6,671 nucleotides of DNA, taken from the NCBI GenBank assembly GCA_029263435.1, contig JAJCXL010000001.1:1-6671 (forward strand). The letters run 5' to 3'. Below, piece by piece: positions 6,011 through 6,671 of the stretch. The stretch is from Acidobacteriota bacterium (GTDB lineage Bacteria > Acidobacteriota > Vicinamibacteria > Marinacidobacterales > SMYC01). Within the stretch, counting starts at the first letter, position 1. Every line of letters starts with the position of its first letter. The notes under the pieces were generated by a model, which was given only the letters and a program-made list of their open reading frames with translations, was not told the origin of the DNA and made no database searches. Made by a program: the position numbers and the translations under genes.

Positions 6011-6671
6011 ATGAAACGAAGCGCGTGGGCTCTCTTATTGTGGACGGGCTGTGCGGTCGAGCCGCAGATTTCATCGGGTACCTTCGATCTCAGTCAGGCA
6101 CGCCTGGTCGATCTCTCTCATAGCTATGATGCGGAAACGATCTACTGGCCAACGTCGCCAACGAGCTTCGAGCTCTCGGAGCTCGCGCACGGAATGAGCG
6201 ATGGAGGCTACTTCTACTCGGCCTACTCCTTTTGCACGCCCGAGCACGGCGGCACCCATCTGGACGCCCCGGTTCATTTCGCCGAGGACGGCCTGACCGC
6301 GGCCGAAGTTCCGCTTGGTCAGCTCATCGCCCCCGGCATCGTCATCGATATGTCGGAAGCGGCCGCTGCGGATCCGGACGCCCAGCTAGACGTCGAGACG
6401 ATCCACCGGTGGGAGCAACGAAACGGCGCGGTCCCTCGTGGCTCCATCGTGTTGTTGCGCACCGGATGGGCCGATCGATGGCCCGACGCGTTGAGCTACC
6501 TCGGGTATGACACGCCGTTCGACGCGTCCGAGCTTCATTTCCCGGGCTACGGCGCGGAGGCCGCGCGTTACCTCGTCGAGGAGCGAGAAGTCTTCATGCT
6601 GGGCGTCGACAGTGCCAGCATCGACCCTGGTGCGTCCACGGATTTCATCGTTCATCAGATCGCGGCCGCGT
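6011..6671 (+). CDS. Cyclase / kynurenine formamidase-family hydrolase, probable lipoprotein, truncated at the window edge
   Basis: The first 220 residues of a metal-dependent hydrolase of the cyclase family, which includes kynurenine formamidase KynB and isatin hydrolase. The metal-binding signature HGGTHLDAPVHF lies at residues 79-90 (H79, H83, D85, H89). Other family landmarks are 'RLVDLSHSYDAETIYWP' (31-47), 'GSIVLLRTGW' (144-153), and 'GVDSASIDPGAS' (198-209) followed by 'DFIVHQ'. Family members hydrolyse amide or lactam bonds of aromatic compounds, but the substrate here cannot be predicted. The N-terminus MKRSAWALLLWTGC looks like a lipoprotein signal with Cys14 as the lipidated residue; the lipobox LWTGC is imperfect because Trp replaces the usual Leu at -3. 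The ATG at 6011 has AGGAGG 5 nt upstream. Only about the last 30-60 residues should be missing, judging by the usual 250-280-residue length. Confidence 0.9.
   Translation, partial: MKRSAWALLLWTGCAVEPQISSGTFDLSQARLVDLSHSYDAETIYWPTSPTSFELSELAHGMSDGGYFYSAYSFCTPEHGGTHLDAPVHFAEDGLTAAEVPLGQLIAPGIVIDMSEAAAADPDAQLDVETIHRWEQRNGAVPRGSIVLLRTGWADRWPDALSYLGYDTPFDASELHFPGYGAEAARYLVEEREVFMLGVDSASIDPGASTDFIVHQIAAA

Overview
The window looks like a chromosomal stretch of a GC-rich soil or sediment bacterium, most likely Acidobacteriota or a close relative. The main pointer is a PadR-family repressor fused by a 4-bp overlap to a very long MacB/FtsX-like permease of the acidobacterial duplicated orphan permease (ADOP) type. 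This pairing is characteristic of that phylum. The secreted 'WPGWRGPTRDGVS' PQQ-repeat propeller and the exported M55 aminopeptidase are also at home there. The taxonomic call is inference from gene content only.

Layout. All genes except the last lie on the minus strand. Reading rightmost to leftmost on that strand: a secreted PQQ-like beta-propeller protein (5913-4573); a 113-bp AT-rich intergenic region with a strong 32-bp palindrome and two GTATATAC repeats; the PadR regulator (4459-4106); the ADOP permease (4109-1473); an exported M55 D-aminopeptidase (1433-555); a 150-bp gap; and the 5' part of a SIR2-like gene (404 to the left edge). On the plus strand, divergent from the propeller gene across a 97-bp gap, is a putative cyclase/kynurenine-formamidase-family lipoprotein (6011 to the right edge, truncated).

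How they may work together. PadR probably represses its own promoter, because the palindrome covers a plausible -35/-10 pair. It would thereby control the coupled permease and possibly the peptidase 39 bp downstream. The permease has the membrane and periplasmic parts of a MacB-type machine, but no ATPase is encoded in the window. The peptidase is predicted to be exported and could act on D-amino-acid peptides in the same compartment. That link is inference.

The most unusual element is at the left edge. The minus strand there reads as the N-terminus of a SIR2-like (Rossmann, NAD-binding) protein. Directly after its 'IPVVG' nucleotide-binding loop the sequence is expanded into six in-frame 27-bp (9-residue) tandem units. 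The same gene has an exact 12-nt Shine-Dalgarno match but no ATG/GTG/TTG at the right distance; an ATC codon sits there instead. The gene runs off the window and has no ATG-to-stop frame inside it, so it is easy to miss.
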